Source: Qipengyuania sp. HL-TH1 (GTDB lineage: Bacteria; Pseudomonadota; Alphaproteobacteria; Sphingomonadales; Sphingomonadaceae). From it: a DNA stretch of 64,000 bases. Positions 38,194-47,527 of the stretch are shown piece by piece. The notes under the pieces are model-generated. The model was not told where the DNA came from. It did not search any database and saw nothing but the letters and a program-made list of their open reading frames with translations. A program made the translations under genes and the position numbers. The stretch is taken from NCBI RefSeq assembly GCF_036365825.1, contig NZ_CP142675.1, forward strand, positions 2,054,501-2,118,500, given 5' to 3'. Each line of letters starts with the position of its first letter. The first letter of the stretch is position 1.

Positions 38194-40062
38194 ATGATGA
38201 CCGACGACGGCCCCGATCCCTTCACGAACATGTTCGAAGCCCCGGCCAAACTCGCGCGCGCGCTGTTCGCGCCGCTGACCGAAGCGACCACCGGCACGGC
38301 GCTGAAACCCGAAGACATGCAGCACTGGGCCGAAGTCGGGACGAAGCTGCAGGGCATGTGGCTCGAATACCAGACCGAGCAGCTGGGCGATCCGCAGGCC
38401 TTCGCCGCCTATTTCGATCCGGCGCGCTGGATGCGCATGGCCGATGACTGGTACCGCCAGATGCCGCTCGCCGATCCCGCGCGGCAGCAGGCGCTGATGC
38501 AGGAAGGCATGGCGCTGTGGCAGCAGGTGCTCGGGCAATACGGGCTCAGCCCCGAGGGGCAACCGGTGGCCGAGGGCGACCCCGACCTGCCGCGTTCGGA
38601 CCGCCGCTTTGCCGACCCGCGCTGGCGCGCGCACCCCGCCTATGCGCTGATCCACCAGACCTATCTCTTCCTCGCCGAACGCGTTGCCGAGATGGTCGAC
38701 CGCATGGAGGGCCTGTCGGACGAGAAACGCGAACAGCTGCGCTTCACCACCCGGACGATCACCGAGGCGGCGAGCCCGTCCAATTTCCCGCTGCTCAACC
38801 CGGTGGTGATGGAGCGGACGCTGGAGACGCGTGGCGACAATCTGGTGCGCGGCATGGAGCACCTGCTCGCCGACCTGCGGCGCGGGCAATTGAGCCACAC
38901 CGACGACAGCGCCTTCACGCTGGGCGAGAACATCGCCGTGACGCCGGGCAAGGTCGTGCACGAAACCCCGCTCTACCAGCTGATCCAGTATTCGCCGACC
39001 ACCGACACGGTGATGGAAACGCCGCTGGTGATCTTCCCGCCGTGGATCAACCGCTTCTACATCCTCGACCTCAACCCCAAGAAAAGCTTCGTGCGCTGGG
39101 CGGTCGAACAGGGCGTCACCGTATTCATGGTCAGCTGGAAATCGGCCGATGCAAGCATGCGCGACGTGGTGTGGGACGATTACGTCCGCGCGCAGATCGA
39201 TGCGATCGACCATATCCGCGCGCGGCTGGACGTGCCCGCGGTCCACGCGATCGGCTATTGCGTGGCGGGGACCACGCTCGCTGCCACGCTTGCGCTGCTC
39301 CACCGCCGCGGCGAGCAGGACAAGGTCGCGAGCGCGACCTTCTTCACCGCGCAGGTCGATTTCGAGAAAGCGGGCGAGCTGCTCAATTTCGTCGACGATC
39401 CGCAACTCGGCGTGGTCAAGGCGATGACCGCCGATGGCTATCTCGACGGGCGGTACATGGCGGCGACCTTCAACCTGCTGCGCGGCACCGACCTGATCTG
39501 GAACTACGTGGTCAACAATTACCTGCTGGGCGAGAATTACCCGGCCTTCGACCTGCTCCACTGGAACGGCGATGTGACCAACCTTCCCGCCAAGTGGCAC
39601 GAGCAATATCTGCGCGATCTCTACCGCGACAACCGGCTGGTCGAAGCGGATGCGCTGAGCGTCGACGGCACCCCGATCGATCTGGGGCTAGTCGCAACGC
39701 CGAGCTATATCCAGGCCGGCAAGGAAGATCATATCGCCCCTGCCGAAAGCGTCTGGCGGATCACCGACCATTTCACTGGCCCGCTCAAATTCGTGCTCGC
39801 CGGCTCGGGTCATATCGCCGGGGTGGTGAACCCGCCCGCGGCGCAGAAATACCAGTACTGGACCAATGACGCCGCGCCGCGCAGCCTGGGCGAATTCCGT
39901 GAAGGCGCCGCCGAACACAAGGGCAGTTGGTGGCCCGACTGGATCGAGTGGCTGCGCGAACAGGATGGCGCGACGGTGCCCGCCAAGGGCAAGCGCAAGC
40001 CGGGTGGGCGCGGCGACACGGTGATCGAAGACGCGCCGGGACGCTACGTCGCCACGCGCTAA
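38194..40062 (+). CDS. phaC: Class I poly(3-hydroxyalkanoate) synthase
   Basis: A 622-residue PHA polymerase. The lipase-like box is GYCVAGT with the catalytic Cys in place of Ser; the Asp is in AGKEDHIAPAESV and the His in AGSGHIAGVVNPP. It joins 3-hydroxyacyl-CoA into polyester at granule surfaces in the cytoplasm. Length and the long N-terminal domain mark class I. The start at 38194 (MMTDD) follows GGCAGGAG; the next codon is also ATG. The phasin gene follows after a 106-base region with PhaR-like palindromes. No phaA or phaB is in view. Confidence 0.94.
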   Translation: MMTDDGPDPFTNMFEAPAKLARALFAPLTEATTGTALKPEDMQHWAEVGTKLQGMWLEYQTEQLGDPQAFAAYFDPARWMRMADDWYRQMPLADPARQQALMQEGMALWQQVLGQYGLSPEGQPVAEGDPDLPRSDRRFADPRWRAHPAYALIHQTYLFLAERVAEMVDRMEGLSDEKREQLRFTTRTITEAASPSNFPLLNPVVMERTLETRGDNLVRGMEHLLADLRRGQLSHTDDSAFTLGENIAVTPGKVVHETPLYQLIQYSPTTDTVMETPLVIFPPWINRFYILDLNPKKSFVRWAVEQGVTVFMVSWKSADASMRDVVWDDYVRAQIDAIDHIRARLDVPAVHAIGYCVAGTTLAATLALLHRRGEQDKVASATFFTAQVDFEKAGELLNFVDDPQLGVVKAMTADGYLDGRYMAATFNLLRGTDLIWNYVVNNYLLGENYPAFDLLHWNGDVTNLPAKWHEQYLRDLYRDNRLVEADALSVDGTPIDLGLVATPSYIQAGKEDHIAPAESVWRITDHFTGPLKFVLAGSGHIAGVVNPPAAQKYQYWTNDAAPRSLGEFREGAAEHKGSWWPDWIEWLREQDGATVPAKGKRKPGGRGDTVIEDAPGRYVATR

Positions 40063-40089
40063 CGCGCACAAACGCGCCGGTCCACTTTA

Positions 40090-40104
40090 TTGTGCACTGC
40101 ACAA
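40090..40104. promoter_or_regulatory. PhaR-type palindrome, upstream copy
   Basis: TTGTGCACTGCACAA is a perfect 7-1-7 inverted repeat ending 7 bases before the -35 box of the phasin promoter. TGCA-centred repeats of this kind before phasin genes are the known type of binding site for the granule-sensing repressor PhaR. Confidence 0.65.
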
Positions 40105-40111
40105 AATCTGC

Positions 40112-40139
40112 TTGACTTCGCGGTTGCAATGCCTATTTT
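40112..40139 (+). promoter_or_regulatory. Phasin promoter candidate
   Basis: TTGACT and TATTTT are 16 bases apart, about 30 bases before the phasin start. A TTGCAATGC element lies between the boxes. Confidence 0.6.
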
Positions 40140-40153
40140 GTGCACTGCAACAA
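40138..40153. promoter_or_regulatory. PhaR-type palindrome, downstream copy
   Basis: TTGTGCACTGCAACAA repeats the upstream palindrome with one extra A in the right arm. It overlaps the -10 box and start of transcription, so bound repressor would block initiation. Confidence 0.6.
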
Positions 40154-40168
40154 AAGTGAGGTTTCCCC

Positions 40169-40918
40169 ATGGCCGAGAGCCCGAGCAAGATCGATGCCGC
40201 CGCCACGGTGAGCACCACGAAGGTCGCGCAGGCCGTCGATGGGGACAAGGCAACCCCGGTGAATACCGCAAAGGTCGCCGAGGCGGTTGCGAAGCCCGCC
40301 AAAGCGGCGCCGAAGAAGGTCGCGGTGAAAAAAGCCGCCCCGAAAAAGGCCGTCGCCAAGAAGGCCGCCCCGGTGAAGAAGCCGGTCGCTGCCCCGACGT
40401 CCAAGGCTGCCCCCGCGAAGGCCGCTGCCGCCCCGACCACTCCGATCCCCCAGTTGAAGGAAACCATCATGGCCACCGCCAAGACCGACACCACCACCGA
40501 ATACACCGCCAAGGCCCAGGAACTGGCTGCCGACATGCAGGCCCGCGTCAAGTCGGCCTATGACAAGGGCACCGAGATGACCAAGGAAGCCGTCGCCTTC
40601 CAGAAGGGCAATCTCGAAGCGCTCGTGGAATCGGGCAAGATCCTTGCCAGCGGCATCCAGGACATGGGCCGTACCTGTGTCGAGGAAGCCAAGTCGGTTG
40701 CCGAGACCACGCAGGACGACGTCAAGAAGTTCGCCGCGATCAAGTCGCCGACCGAGATGTTCCAGCTGCAGGGCGAGATTGCCCGCCGCAATTTCGACGC
40801 GATGGTCTCGACCACGTCGAAGAACACCGAAACCATGCTCAAGCTCGTCAACGAGGCGTTTGCCCCGATGTCGAACCGCATGAGCCTTGCTGCCGAAAAG
40901 GTCGGCAAGGCCGCCTGA
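40169..40918 (+). CDS. phaP: Phasin with histone H1-like N-terminal extension
   Basis: The 249-residue product has two parts. Residues 1-95 are rich in Ala, Lys and Pro ([20 protein letters not shown] and similar), like the DNA-binding tail of PhaF. Residues 101-249 are a phasin_2-type helical domain ([20 protein letters not shown] to AAEKVGKAA) that coats PHA granules. A second ATG at 40469 has its own strong ribosome binding site (GAAGGA, 7 bases before it) and would give a 149-residue core phasin alone, so two isoforms are likely. The full-length start follows GTGAGG. The tail could tether granules to the nucleoid. Confidence 0.87.
   Translation: MAESPSKIDAAATVSTTKVAQAVDGDKATPVNTAKVAEAVAKPAKAAPKKVAVKKAAPKKAVAKKAAPVKKPVAAPTSKAAPAKAAAAPTTPIPQLKETIMATAKTDTTTEYTAKAQELAADMQARVKSAYDKGTEMTKEAVAFQKGNLEALVESGKILASGIQDMGRTCVEEAKSVAETTQDDVKKFAAIKSPTEMFQLQGEIARRNFDAMVSTTSKNTETMLKLVNEAFAPMSNRMSLAAEKVGKAA
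40456..40471 (+). promoter_or_regulatory. Internal ribosome binding site and start codon in the phasin gene
   Basis: GAAGGAAACCATC followed by ATG in the phasin frame. The spacing is ideal and better than that of the upstream start, and the product would be a normal-length phasin. Confidence 0.65.
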
Positions 40919-40988
40919 ACGGCGTCAACCAGCTTCAATTCCGCCGGGCTCTCTCCTCTCTCCCTCGCTCGGTGAAATTGGATACCGT

Positions 40989-41023
40989 GGGCCGGATGGT
41001 ATTTGCCATCCGGCCCTTTTTCT
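40989..41023 (+). terminator. Rho-independent terminator after the phasin
   Basis: Perfect 11-base arms GGGCCGGATGG and CCATCCGGCCC with a TATTTG loop, followed by TTTTTCT. Confidence 0.93.
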
Positions 41024-41126
41024 ATCCTTCTCCGCCCTCGCCGCGCGCGGTTCCGGGCGCGCAATCGGCAGCGCGCGCCGCTCGCGGCTTGCGATTTGGC
41101 GATGCGATACGATATTGGGCTCCGCA

Positions 41127-41489
41127 ATGACCGAGATTCTGCCCCCCTTCCCGATCTGCGCTGCCGACGACAATGACGACACGCGCGAAGGCGAGGGTCA
41201 GGTCGGCATTGCCACCAAGACCCGCGCCAAGCCCAAGAAGCCGAGCCAGTACAAGGTGCTGCTGCTCAATGACGATTACACGCCGATGGAATTCGTGGTG
41301 ATCGTGCTCAAGCGCTTCTTCAAGATGGATATGGAAGAGGCGACCCGGGTGATGCTGCATGTCCACCAGAAGGGCGTCGGCATCTGCGGGATCTTCCCCT
41401 ATGAGGTCGCCGAAACCAAGGTGCACCAGGTGATGGATTTCGCGCGCCAGAACCAGCACCCGCTGCAGTGCACGCTCGAGAAAGCCTGA
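41127..41489 (+). CDS. clpS: ATP-dependent Clp protease adaptor ClpS
   Basis: A 120-residue ClpS, the adaptor that delivers N-degron substrates to ClpAP. The core has the diagnostic [37 protein letters not shown] and [13 protein letters not shown] segments; the first 35 residues are the flexible tail that enters ClpA. The ATG at 41127 lacks a strong ribosome binding site but gives the expected length. It lies after the phasin terminator and 83 bases before lptF. No clpA is seen downstream. Confidence 0.94.
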   Translation: MTEILPPFPICAADDNDDTREGEGQVGIATKTRAKPKKPSQYKVLLLNDDYTPMEFVVIVLKRFFKMDMEEATRVMLHVHQKGVGICGIFPYEVAETKVHQVMDFARQNQHPLQCTLEKA

Positions 41490-41572
41490 GCCGCGCGGCG
41501 CGGCACAAGGGGCATGACCTGCGCCGAAAAGCGCGCTAGGGCGTCCGGCGAAAATAACTGACCGGCGACACC

Positions 41573-42793
41573 TTGCTCAGATTCCTGCCCGCCATTGATC
41601 GCTATATCTTCCGGCTCGTGATCGTGCCGATGCTTTCGGTGTTCGCCATCGCCGCTTCGCTGCTCGTGCTCGACAAGATGCTGCGGCTGTTCGATTTCGT
41701 CGCGATCGAGGGCGGCCCCGTCGGGGTCGTGTTCAAGATGCTGATCGCGCTGGTGCCCGAATATGCCAGCCTCGCCATCCCGCTGGGCCTGCTGCTCGGC
41801 ATCCTGCTCGCCTTTCGCAAGCTGGCGACATCGAGCGAGCTCGATGTGCTGCGCGCGGTCGGGCTCGGCTACGGGCGGCTGCTGAGGGTGCCGTACGCGA
41901 TCACTGCAGTGCTGATGATCGTCAATGTCGCGCTGGTGTTCTTCATCCAGCCGGTCAGCCGCTATTATTACGAGCAGATGGAATACGAGCTGCGCTCGGG
42001 CGCGCTCGGCGCCTCGATCAAGGTCGGCGAGTTCACCACGCTGGCGGATCGCATGGCGCTGCGGATCGAGGAAAGCGAAGACGACGGGCGCCGCCTGAAG
42101 GGCATCTTCGCGCGCGTGGCGAACGACCAGGACCAGGTGCTGTCGATCTCCGCCAAGGAAGGCGCCTTCCTCGCCACTACCGACAGCCCCGACACGATCA
42201 TCCTGCGGCTGACCAATGGCACGATCGTCCAGGACACGGGCAGCCAGACGCCGCGGGTGCTGACCTTCACCCGTCACGATCTGCCGATCGACCTGCCCGC
42301 GATCGAGCAATTCCGCGACCGCGGCGATGCCGAGCGCGAATATATCCTGCCCGAACTGCTCCGCGTCGGGTGGAGCGACGAACAGCCCGACGACAAACGC
42401 GATGCCAGCCAGGCGAGCTTCAACTTCCGGCTGGTCGAAGTGGTGATGATGGCGCTGCTGCCGCTGCTCGCCGTGGCGCTGGGCGTGCCGCCCAAGCGAT
42501 CGACCAGCGCGCTCGGCGTGTTCCTGTCGATCATCATGGTGGTCGCCTATCACAAGGTGAACCAGTACGGCGAGGATATCGCCGCGCTTGGCCGGCTCGA
42601 CCCGTTCCTTGCGCTGTGGGGGCCGTTCCTGCTGTTTGCCGCGCTGATCGGGTGGATGTACTGGCGCGTGGCGCATGTCCCCGGCGGACAGGCGATCGGG
42701 GCGCTGGAAATCTGGTTCGACAAGGTCGCAAAGCGCATCGGGCGGCTGTTCCGCCGACGGCGGCTCAAGATCGACCTCGCGGCCGCCGAATAG
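41573..42793 (+). CDS. lptF: LPS export ABC transporter permease LptF
   Basis: A 406-residue inner membrane protein: an N-terminal membrane bundle (RLVIVPMLSVFAIAASLLVL, then a long second segment with LAIPLGLLLGILLAFRKL), a periplasmic beta-jellyroll at about 130-270, and C-terminal helices (MMALLPLLAVALGVPPKRS). It forms the LptB2FG complex with LptG. The start is TTG at 41573; the frame is closed upstream by TAA at 41555, so only TTG or CTG (41558) are possible. lptG follows after 9 bases. Confidence 0.92.
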   Translation: MLRFLPAIDRYIFRLVIVPMLSVFAIAASLLVLDKMLRLFDFVAIEGGPVGVVFKMLIALVPEYASLAIPLGLLLGILLAFRKLATSSELDVLRAVGLGYGRLLRVPYAITAVLMIVNVALVFFIQPVSRYYYEQMEYELRSGALGASIKVGEFTTLADRMALRIEESEDDGRRLKGIFARVANDQDQVLSISAKEGAFLATTDSPDTIILRLTNGTIVQDTGSQTPRVLTFTRHDLPIDLPAIEQFRDRGDAEREYILPELLRVGWSDEQPDDKRDASQASFNFRLVEVVMMALLPLLAVALGVPPKRSTSALGVFLSIIMVVAYHKVNQYGEDIAALGRLDPFLALWGPFLLFAALIGWMYWRVAHVPGGQAIGALEIWFDKVAKRIGRLFRRRRLKIDLAAAE

Positions 42794-42802
42794 CAGGAAC
42801 CC

Positions 42803-43900
42803 ATGCAGCTCGACTTCTTTCCCTCGCGCACGCTGACGCTGTATCTGGCGAAGCTCTTTGCCGTGCGCATCGCGGCCATGCTGTTCGTGCTGGTGCTGGT
42901 GCTGATGATGCTCGACCTGCTTTCGAGCAGCGGCGAAATCCTCGCCGTTCCGGGTAACGGGCAGGGCGAATTGCTGACCTATGCGGGGCTGCGGATACCG
43001 CAGCTGATCTCGCGCTTCCTGCCCTATTCTGTGCTGCTGGCAACGCTGATCACGCTGGTGACGCTCAACCAGAACAGCGAGGTCATCGCGATGAAGGCGG
43101 CGGGGCTGTCCGCGCACCAGGTGCTGGCGCCGCTATTGCTGACCGCGGGGATCGTCTCGCTGGTCACCTTCGGCTTCAACGAACGCGTGGTTACCCGCGC
43201 CACCGCAACGCTCAAGGCGTGGGAAGCGGTCGATTTCGGCCCCATCCCGACCGACAGCCGGGTGCGGACCAATATCTATCTGACCGATAACGGCAATATC
43301 CTCACCGCCGCCTATCTTGCCGGTACGGGAGACGCGATCGCGATGCGCAAGGTCACCTGGTACCAGCGCAATGCCGAGGGGATGATCGTCGAACAGGTGC
43401 AGGCCGATACCGCGCGCTATGCCCGCCCCGGCTGGCAGCTCGAGGGGATCACCCGCTTCAGCGTGCAGAATGCGGTGACCGAACGGCCCTCCACCATGGT
43501 GGTGGGCGAAGGACTGACCCCCGACCAGATCGACCTCGCCAAGATCGACCCCGATACCGAACCCTTCTGGACGCTGACCCAGTCGATCGCCGAATTCGAG
43601 CGCGCGGGGCGGCGGACTTCCGAATTGCGCGCCAAGTGGTGGCACAAGATTTCAGGGCCGCTGTCGGCCTTCCTGATGCCGCTGCTGGGCGCGGTCGCCG
43701 CCTTCGGGCTGGCGCGGTCGGGCCAGCTGTTCGTGCGCGCGGTAATCGGGATGGCGCTGGGTTTTGCCTATTTCGTGATCGACAATGCCGCGCTCGCGAT
43801 GGGCAGTTTCGGCGGCTACCCGCCCTCGCTCGCGGCATGGGCGCCGTTCTTCCTGTTCCTGCTGATCGGCGAGACGGTGCTCATCCGCACCGAGGAATGA
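42803..43900 (+). CDS. lptG: LPS export ABC transporter permease LptG
   Basis: A 365-residue partner of LptF. It has the same plan: the first membrane pair (AAMLFVLVLVLMMLDLL), the conserved FLPYSVLLATLITLVTLNQNSEVIAMKAAGLS coupling region, a periplasmic domain, and C-terminal helices (GPLSAFLMPLLGAVAAFGLAR). Together they pull lipopolysaccharide from the inner membrane toward the Lpt bridge. An AGCAGGA ribosome binding site precedes it. Its stop overlaps the next gene's start (ATGA). Confidence 0.92.
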   Translation: MQLDFFPSRTLTLYLAKLFAVRIAAMLFVLVLVLMMLDLLSSSGEILAVPGNGQGELLTYAGLRIPQLISRFLPYSVLLATLITLVTLNQNSEVIAMKAAGLSAHQVLAPLLLTAGIVSLVTFGFNERVVTRATATLKAWEAVDFGPIPTDSRVRTNIYLTDNGNILTAAYLAGTGDAIAMRKVTWYQRNAEGMIVEQVQADTARYARPGWQLEGITRFSVQNAVTERPSTMVVGEGLTPDQIDLAKIDPDTEPFWTLTQSIAEFERAGRRTSELRAKWWHKISGPLSAFLMPLLGAVAAFGLARSGQLFVRAVIGMALGFAYFVIDNAALAMGSFGGYPPSLAAWAPFFLFLLIGETVLIRTEE

Positions 43901-44415
43901 GCGAGTTTTCGATTCGGCTGGCGCGAAGCGAGGATGCCGAAGCGCTCCCCGCTGTCGAACGCGCCGCCGCAGTGCTGTTCGCGGGCGATCCCGATTGCAC
44001 GGAAATCGATTTCGATGCGGTTCGCTCCGCCGCGGACTATCGCCGACTGATTGCGCGCGGCCATTGCCTGGTCGCCGAAAGGGGTGACCGGATCGTCGGT
44101 TTCCTTGCCACGCAGCCGTGCGGCCGCGAACTGCATATCTGCGAGATGGATGTCCACCCCGACTGCCAGGGCCAGGGGATCGGCGCAGTCATGCTGCGCG
44201 CCTGCCTGATCGATGCGGGCAATGCGGGTTTCCGCGCGGTGACGCTGACGACCTTCCGCGACCTGCCGTGGAACGGACCGTTCTACACGCGGATCGGCTT
44301 TGTCGAAGTGGAGGACCTGGCCGCGCATCCCCGGCTGGCCGAGGAAATCGCCGCCGAGATCGAGGCCGGGCTGCCCGCCGAGCGGCGCATCGCGATGATC
44401 CACTTCCTCGGCTGA
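43897..44415 (+). CDS. GNAT-family N-acetyltransferase
   Basis: A 172-residue acetyltransferase. The acetyl-CoA binding motif is visible in ICEMDVHPDCQGQGIGAVML (R/QxxGxG type), followed by the AVTLTTFRDLPWNGPFYTRIGFVEVE segment common in small-molecule acetyltransferases. The start overlaps the lptG stop (ATGA at 43897-43900), so it is co-translated, though no functional link to LPS export is implied. The acceptor substrate is unknown. Confidence 0.87.
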   Translation: MSEFSIRLARSEDAEALPAVERAAAVLFAGDPDCTEIDFDAVRSAADYRRLIARGHCLVAERGDRIVGFLATQPCGRELHICEMDVHPDCQGQGIGAVMLRACLIDAGNAGFRAVTLTTFRDLPWNGPFYTRIGFVEVEDLAAHPRLAEEIAAEIEAGLPAERRIAMIHFLG

Positions 44416-44452
44416 CAGGCCGACCGCCGGGCGATACCGGCGAAGCGCGGGA

Positions 44453-45550
44453 TCAGCCGCGCGGGCGCATGGTGTTGCGCGCGATGCGGGCGACCAGCAC
44501 CCCCATCCCGGCATGGTTCGCGCCGTGATAGCTCGAATCGGTCGCCAGCTCGCCCACCAGGCGGCGATGCGCCTCGGGCAGCGAGTGATAGGGCATCGAT
44601 GGCATCAGGTGATGCAGCGCATGATAGCGCAGGCCCACTGGCGCCCAGATTTCGGCGATCCGGCCGGGCGGCGGGACATTGACGCTGTCGAGGAACTGCG
44701 CGGTGACAGTCATCGCCTCGCCCTCGTTCTCCCACAGATGCGCGACCAGCGTGCGCAGCTGGTTGAGCAGCGCGACTACCGCGGCGACCGCGAAGGCCAC
44801 CAGCAGCGGTTTCCAGCCGAAGGCGAACACGCTGGCAATAAGTGCCCAGCCCCAGACCATGCCGCCCACTTCCTGCCAGAACACGCGCGGGCGCAGATCG
44901 CCTTCGGGCGGACGGCGGCGGAATTCGGGATTGATCGCGAGCGCGCTCAGCCGCTGCCACGTCAGCCGCCGGATCGGCGGGACGATCGCGCCCAGCGGGA
45001 CGAGCACGGCAAAGCGCAGCAGCAGCGCTGCGGGTGCCAGCAGCGCGACCAGTACGAAGAGCGGCAGGCTCCACGGCTTCATCAGCGCGAGCGGGAGATA
45101 TTCGGGATCCTCGATCGTGCCATATTGCGTGCGTTTGTGATGCAGCGTGTGGACGCCTTCATACATGAAGGACGGGGTCAGCATGGGAATGCCGACCAGC
45201 ACGTTCCACGCGGTGCGGAAGCCGGGCAGCGTACCGTTCCGCAAATGCGAGATTTCGTGGATGAACAGCAGCGCGCGATACAGCGCGAGTACCGCGACGC
45301 CCGCCAGCAGGATCGCCAGCGGCAGGCTGCCGGTCAGGATCGCGCCAGCCAGTGCGCCATAGCCGACCAGCGCCGAACCGACCATGTCGGGCCAGTAGAT
45401 GTCGGCGCGGTGCGCGGCGATGTCCTTGGTCAGGTCGCGCGCGGCACGCAGCATCGTCTTGTCATCGGGAATCTGGGCATGCCAGCCCGATCCCGCGTCG
45501 CGGCGCGAAAGCAGGTCGGCACTCGAAATGCTGGTTTGTTGCACGGTCAT
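44453..45550 (-). CDS. Membrane fatty acid desaturase
   Basis: A 365-residue di-iron membrane desaturase. The His boxes are HEISH, HTLHH and HALHH, spaced as in the family, with hydrophobic helix pairs between them (SALVGYGALAGAILTGSLPLAILLAG region and others). It introduces a double bond or hydroxyl into an acyl chain at the inner membrane. The ATG at 45550 has an upstream AGGAAA and fits better than a codon 66 bases earlier. It converges on the GNAT gene and diverges from the next one. Confidence 0.88.
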   Translation of the reverse strand: MTVQQTSISSADLLSRRDAGSGWHAQIPDDKTMLRAARDLTKDIAAHRADIYWPDMVGSALVGYGALAGAILTGSLPLAILLAGVAVLALYRALLFIHEISHLRNGTLPGFRTAWNVLVGIPMLTPSFMYEGVHTLHHKRTQYGTIEDPEYLPLALMKPWSLPLFVLVALLAPAALLLRFAVLVPLGAIVPPIRRLTWQRLSALAINPEFRRRPPEGDLRPRVFWQEVGGMVWGWALIASVFAFGWKPLLVAFAVAAVVALLNQLRTLVAHLWENEGEAMTVTAQFLDSVNVPPPGRIAEIWAPVGLRYHALHHLMPSMPYHSLPEAHRRLVGELATDSSYHGANHAGMGVLVARIARNTMRPRG

Positions 45551-45697
45551 AATCGAATTTCCTGGGAGGCCCCTAGCCGAAAACACGCGCGCGATACAGC
45601 GCGCGCTGTCGATCATAGTGATCGCTGCCTTGGCTTCCTTGACAAAGAACAGCTAGCGCACACAGGGCTAATCCAAGCTGAACGAGAGTGTGCGTGA

Positions 45698-46861
45698 ATG
45701 TCTGACGGGAATGTGGTGGTCGAACCGGTCGAGGGCAAGTCGGGACGGGCCGAATTCGTCGACATCGGCCGCGCCTTTGCCGCGCGCGAGCCGCATGCGG
45801 TGCCGCAATTGCGCTCCGAACAGCTCGAACTGGTCAACCCTGCCAAGAACCCGTTCTTCGGCCACGCCTCGCACCAATTGTTCGTCGCGCGCCGCGGCGG
45901 CACGGCGGTGGGGCGGATTTCGGCGCATATCGACCATCTCGCGCTCGAACTGCCGCGCGAACAGGGTTTCGGCCCCGGCGCGGGCATGTTCGGCTATTTC
46001 GACGCCGCGGACGAGGCGGTTGCGCATGCGCTGCTGCGCACGGCCGAGGACTGGCTGCGCGGCCAGGGCATGGACCGCGCGATCGGGCCGATTTCGATGT
46101 CGATCTGGGAGGAACCGGGCCTGCTGGTGAAGGGGCAGGATCACGATCCGATGATCATGATGGGGCACCATCCGGCGGCATACCAGCACTGGATCGAAAG
46201 CGCCGGATATATCCGCGAGAAGACGCTGCTGACCTACCACCTCGATGTGACGCACGGGTTTCCGCCGCTGATCCAGCGGATCGTGCAGTCGGGCCAGCGC
46301 AACGACCGCATCACCGTGCGCCCGATCGACATTTCGCGCTGGGACGAGGAGGTCGAGACCCTCCTGACCATCCTCAACGATGCATGGTCGAACAATTGGG
46401 GCTTCGTGCCCTTCACCAATGCCGAGATCGCCTATGCCGGCAAGAAGCTGAAGCCGATCATCCATCCCGAACTCAACATGGTCGCCGAACTCGACGGCAA
46501 GCCGGTGGCATTCATGCTGACCTTTCCCGACGTGAACGGCGTGCTGCGCAAGGTGAAGGGCCGGCTGCTGCCGTTCGGCTGGTTCCATCTGCTGCGCTGG
46601 ATGCGCAAGCCGATGGGCGCGGGCATGCGCGTGCCGCTGATGGGGGTGCGGCGAGAACTGCACAATTCGCGGCTGGCGAGCCAGCTGGCCTTCATGATGA
46701 TCAGCCAGATCCGCGAAACCGCGACCACGAAATACGCCACCACGCGGGCCGAGATCGGCTGGATCCTCGACGACAACCAGGGGATGAAGGCCATCGCCGA
46801 TGCGATCCAGAGCAGCGTCAACCGCGAATATGCGATCTACCGCAAGGCGCTGGCGACCTGA
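45698..46861 (+). CDS. GNAT-like protein, about 390 aa conserved family
   Basis: A 387-residue cytoplasmic protein with two diverged acetyltransferase-like halves. Recognisable segments are NPFFGHASHQLFVARRGGTAVGRISAHID, GFFGYFD-like MFGYFDAADEAVAHALLRTAEDWLRGQGMDRAIGP and, in the C-half, AFMLTFPDVNGVLRKVKGRLLPFGW and SQLAFMMIS. Such proteins occur across proteobacteria and are often annotated as acetyltransferases or, doubtfully, as dATP pyrophosphohydrolases. No catalytic residue can be named. The ATG at 45698 is the first in the frame. It is oriented away from the desaturase. Confidence 0.75.
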   Translation: MSDGNVVVEPVEGKSGRAEFVDIGRAFAAREPHAVPQLRSEQLELVNPAKNPFFGHASHQLFVARRGGTAVGRISAHIDHLALELPREQGFGPGAGMFGYFDAADEAVAHALLRTAEDWLRGQGMDRAIGPISMSIWEEPGLLVKGQDHDPMIMMGHHPAAYQHWIESAGYIREKTLLTYHLDVTHGFPPLIQRIVQSGQRNDRITVRPIDISRWDEEVETLLTILNDAWSNNWGFVPFTNAEIAYAGKKLKPIIHPELNMVAELDGKPVAFMLTFPDVNGVLRKVKGRLLPFGWFHLLRWMRKPMGAGMRVPLMGVRRELHNSRLASQLAFMMISQIRETATTKYATTRAEIGWILDDNQGMKAIADAIQSSVNREYAIYRKALAT

Positions 46862-46987
46862 TCCCGGCCTTCTGTCGCAATTGCGCCACGGTCCACGCCT
46901 GAACGCCATGCGCCGGGAACTGTGCAAGGCCTTGTCCCGTTGGCAGAACAGACGCGGCATCCTTGTCGCGGAGCCATGCGAGAACCG

Positions 46988-47419
46988 ATGACGCAGCCTT
47001 CCCAGACGGTCTCAGCCGAGACATTGCCGGACCACGTGCTTGTGGTGGAGGATGACGCTGTCCTCGGCATGGTTCTGGAACAGGCGCTGCTCGATGCGGG
47101 CGTGGCGCAGGTCGCGCTGTCCTCGTCCACCGAACAGGCGATGCAGCATTTGCGGCAGGAACGGCCCGGGGCGATCGTGCTCGACGTCCATCTCGCCGAT
47201 CGCGACGATGGCTGGGCAATTGCCGAGCTGGTCCGCACGCTTGGCCCCAACAGCCCGCGGATCATCTTCTCGACCGGCGCGCCGCAGGACATCCCCAAGG
47301 ATATCGCGGCACTCGGCTGTACGCTGGAAAAGCCTTATGATGCCGAAGTGCTGATCGATGTGCTGCGGCAACCTAAACGGCGCGGGATCATCTCGCGCCT
47401 GCGCGGCGCGCTGCGCTAA
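46988..47419 (+). CDS. Single-domain response regulator
   Basis: A receiver domain of 143 residues without an output domain. The acidic pair is in LVVEDDAVLG, the phosphorylatable Asp in IVLDVHLADRDDGW, the switch Thr/Ser in IIFSTGAP and the conserved Lys in LEKPYDAE. Alphaproteobacteria use such proteins as phosphate relays, often with HWE/HisKA_2 kinases. An ATG four codons upstream (46976) is an alternative start. It ends before a strong hairpin and converges on the FNR-type gene. Confidence 0.85.
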   Translation: MTQPSQTVSAETLPDHVLVVEDDAVLGMVLEQALLDAGVAQVALSSSTEQAMQHLRQERPGAIVLDVHLADRDDGWAIAELVRTLGPNSPRIIFSTGAPQDIPKDIAALGCTLEKPYDAEVLIDVLRQPKRRGIISRLRGALR

Positions 47420-47491
47420 AACCCCATCCTTTTCCCGATTTCAGCCCGCATGCGGAAGACCGCGCTGTCGTCGAAGATAGGCGCCGGACAG

Positions 47492-47527
47492 AAAAAAGGC
47501 CTCCGTTGCAGTGCAACGGAGGCCTTT
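47492..47527 (-). terminator. Strong terminator, best for the minus-strand FNR-type gene
   Basis: Perfect 16-base arms AAAGGCCTCCGTTGCA and TGCAACGGAGGCCTTT around one G. On the minus strand six Ts follow the stem, so it ends the FNR-type transcript; toward the response regulator side only three Ts follow. Confidence 0.85.
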
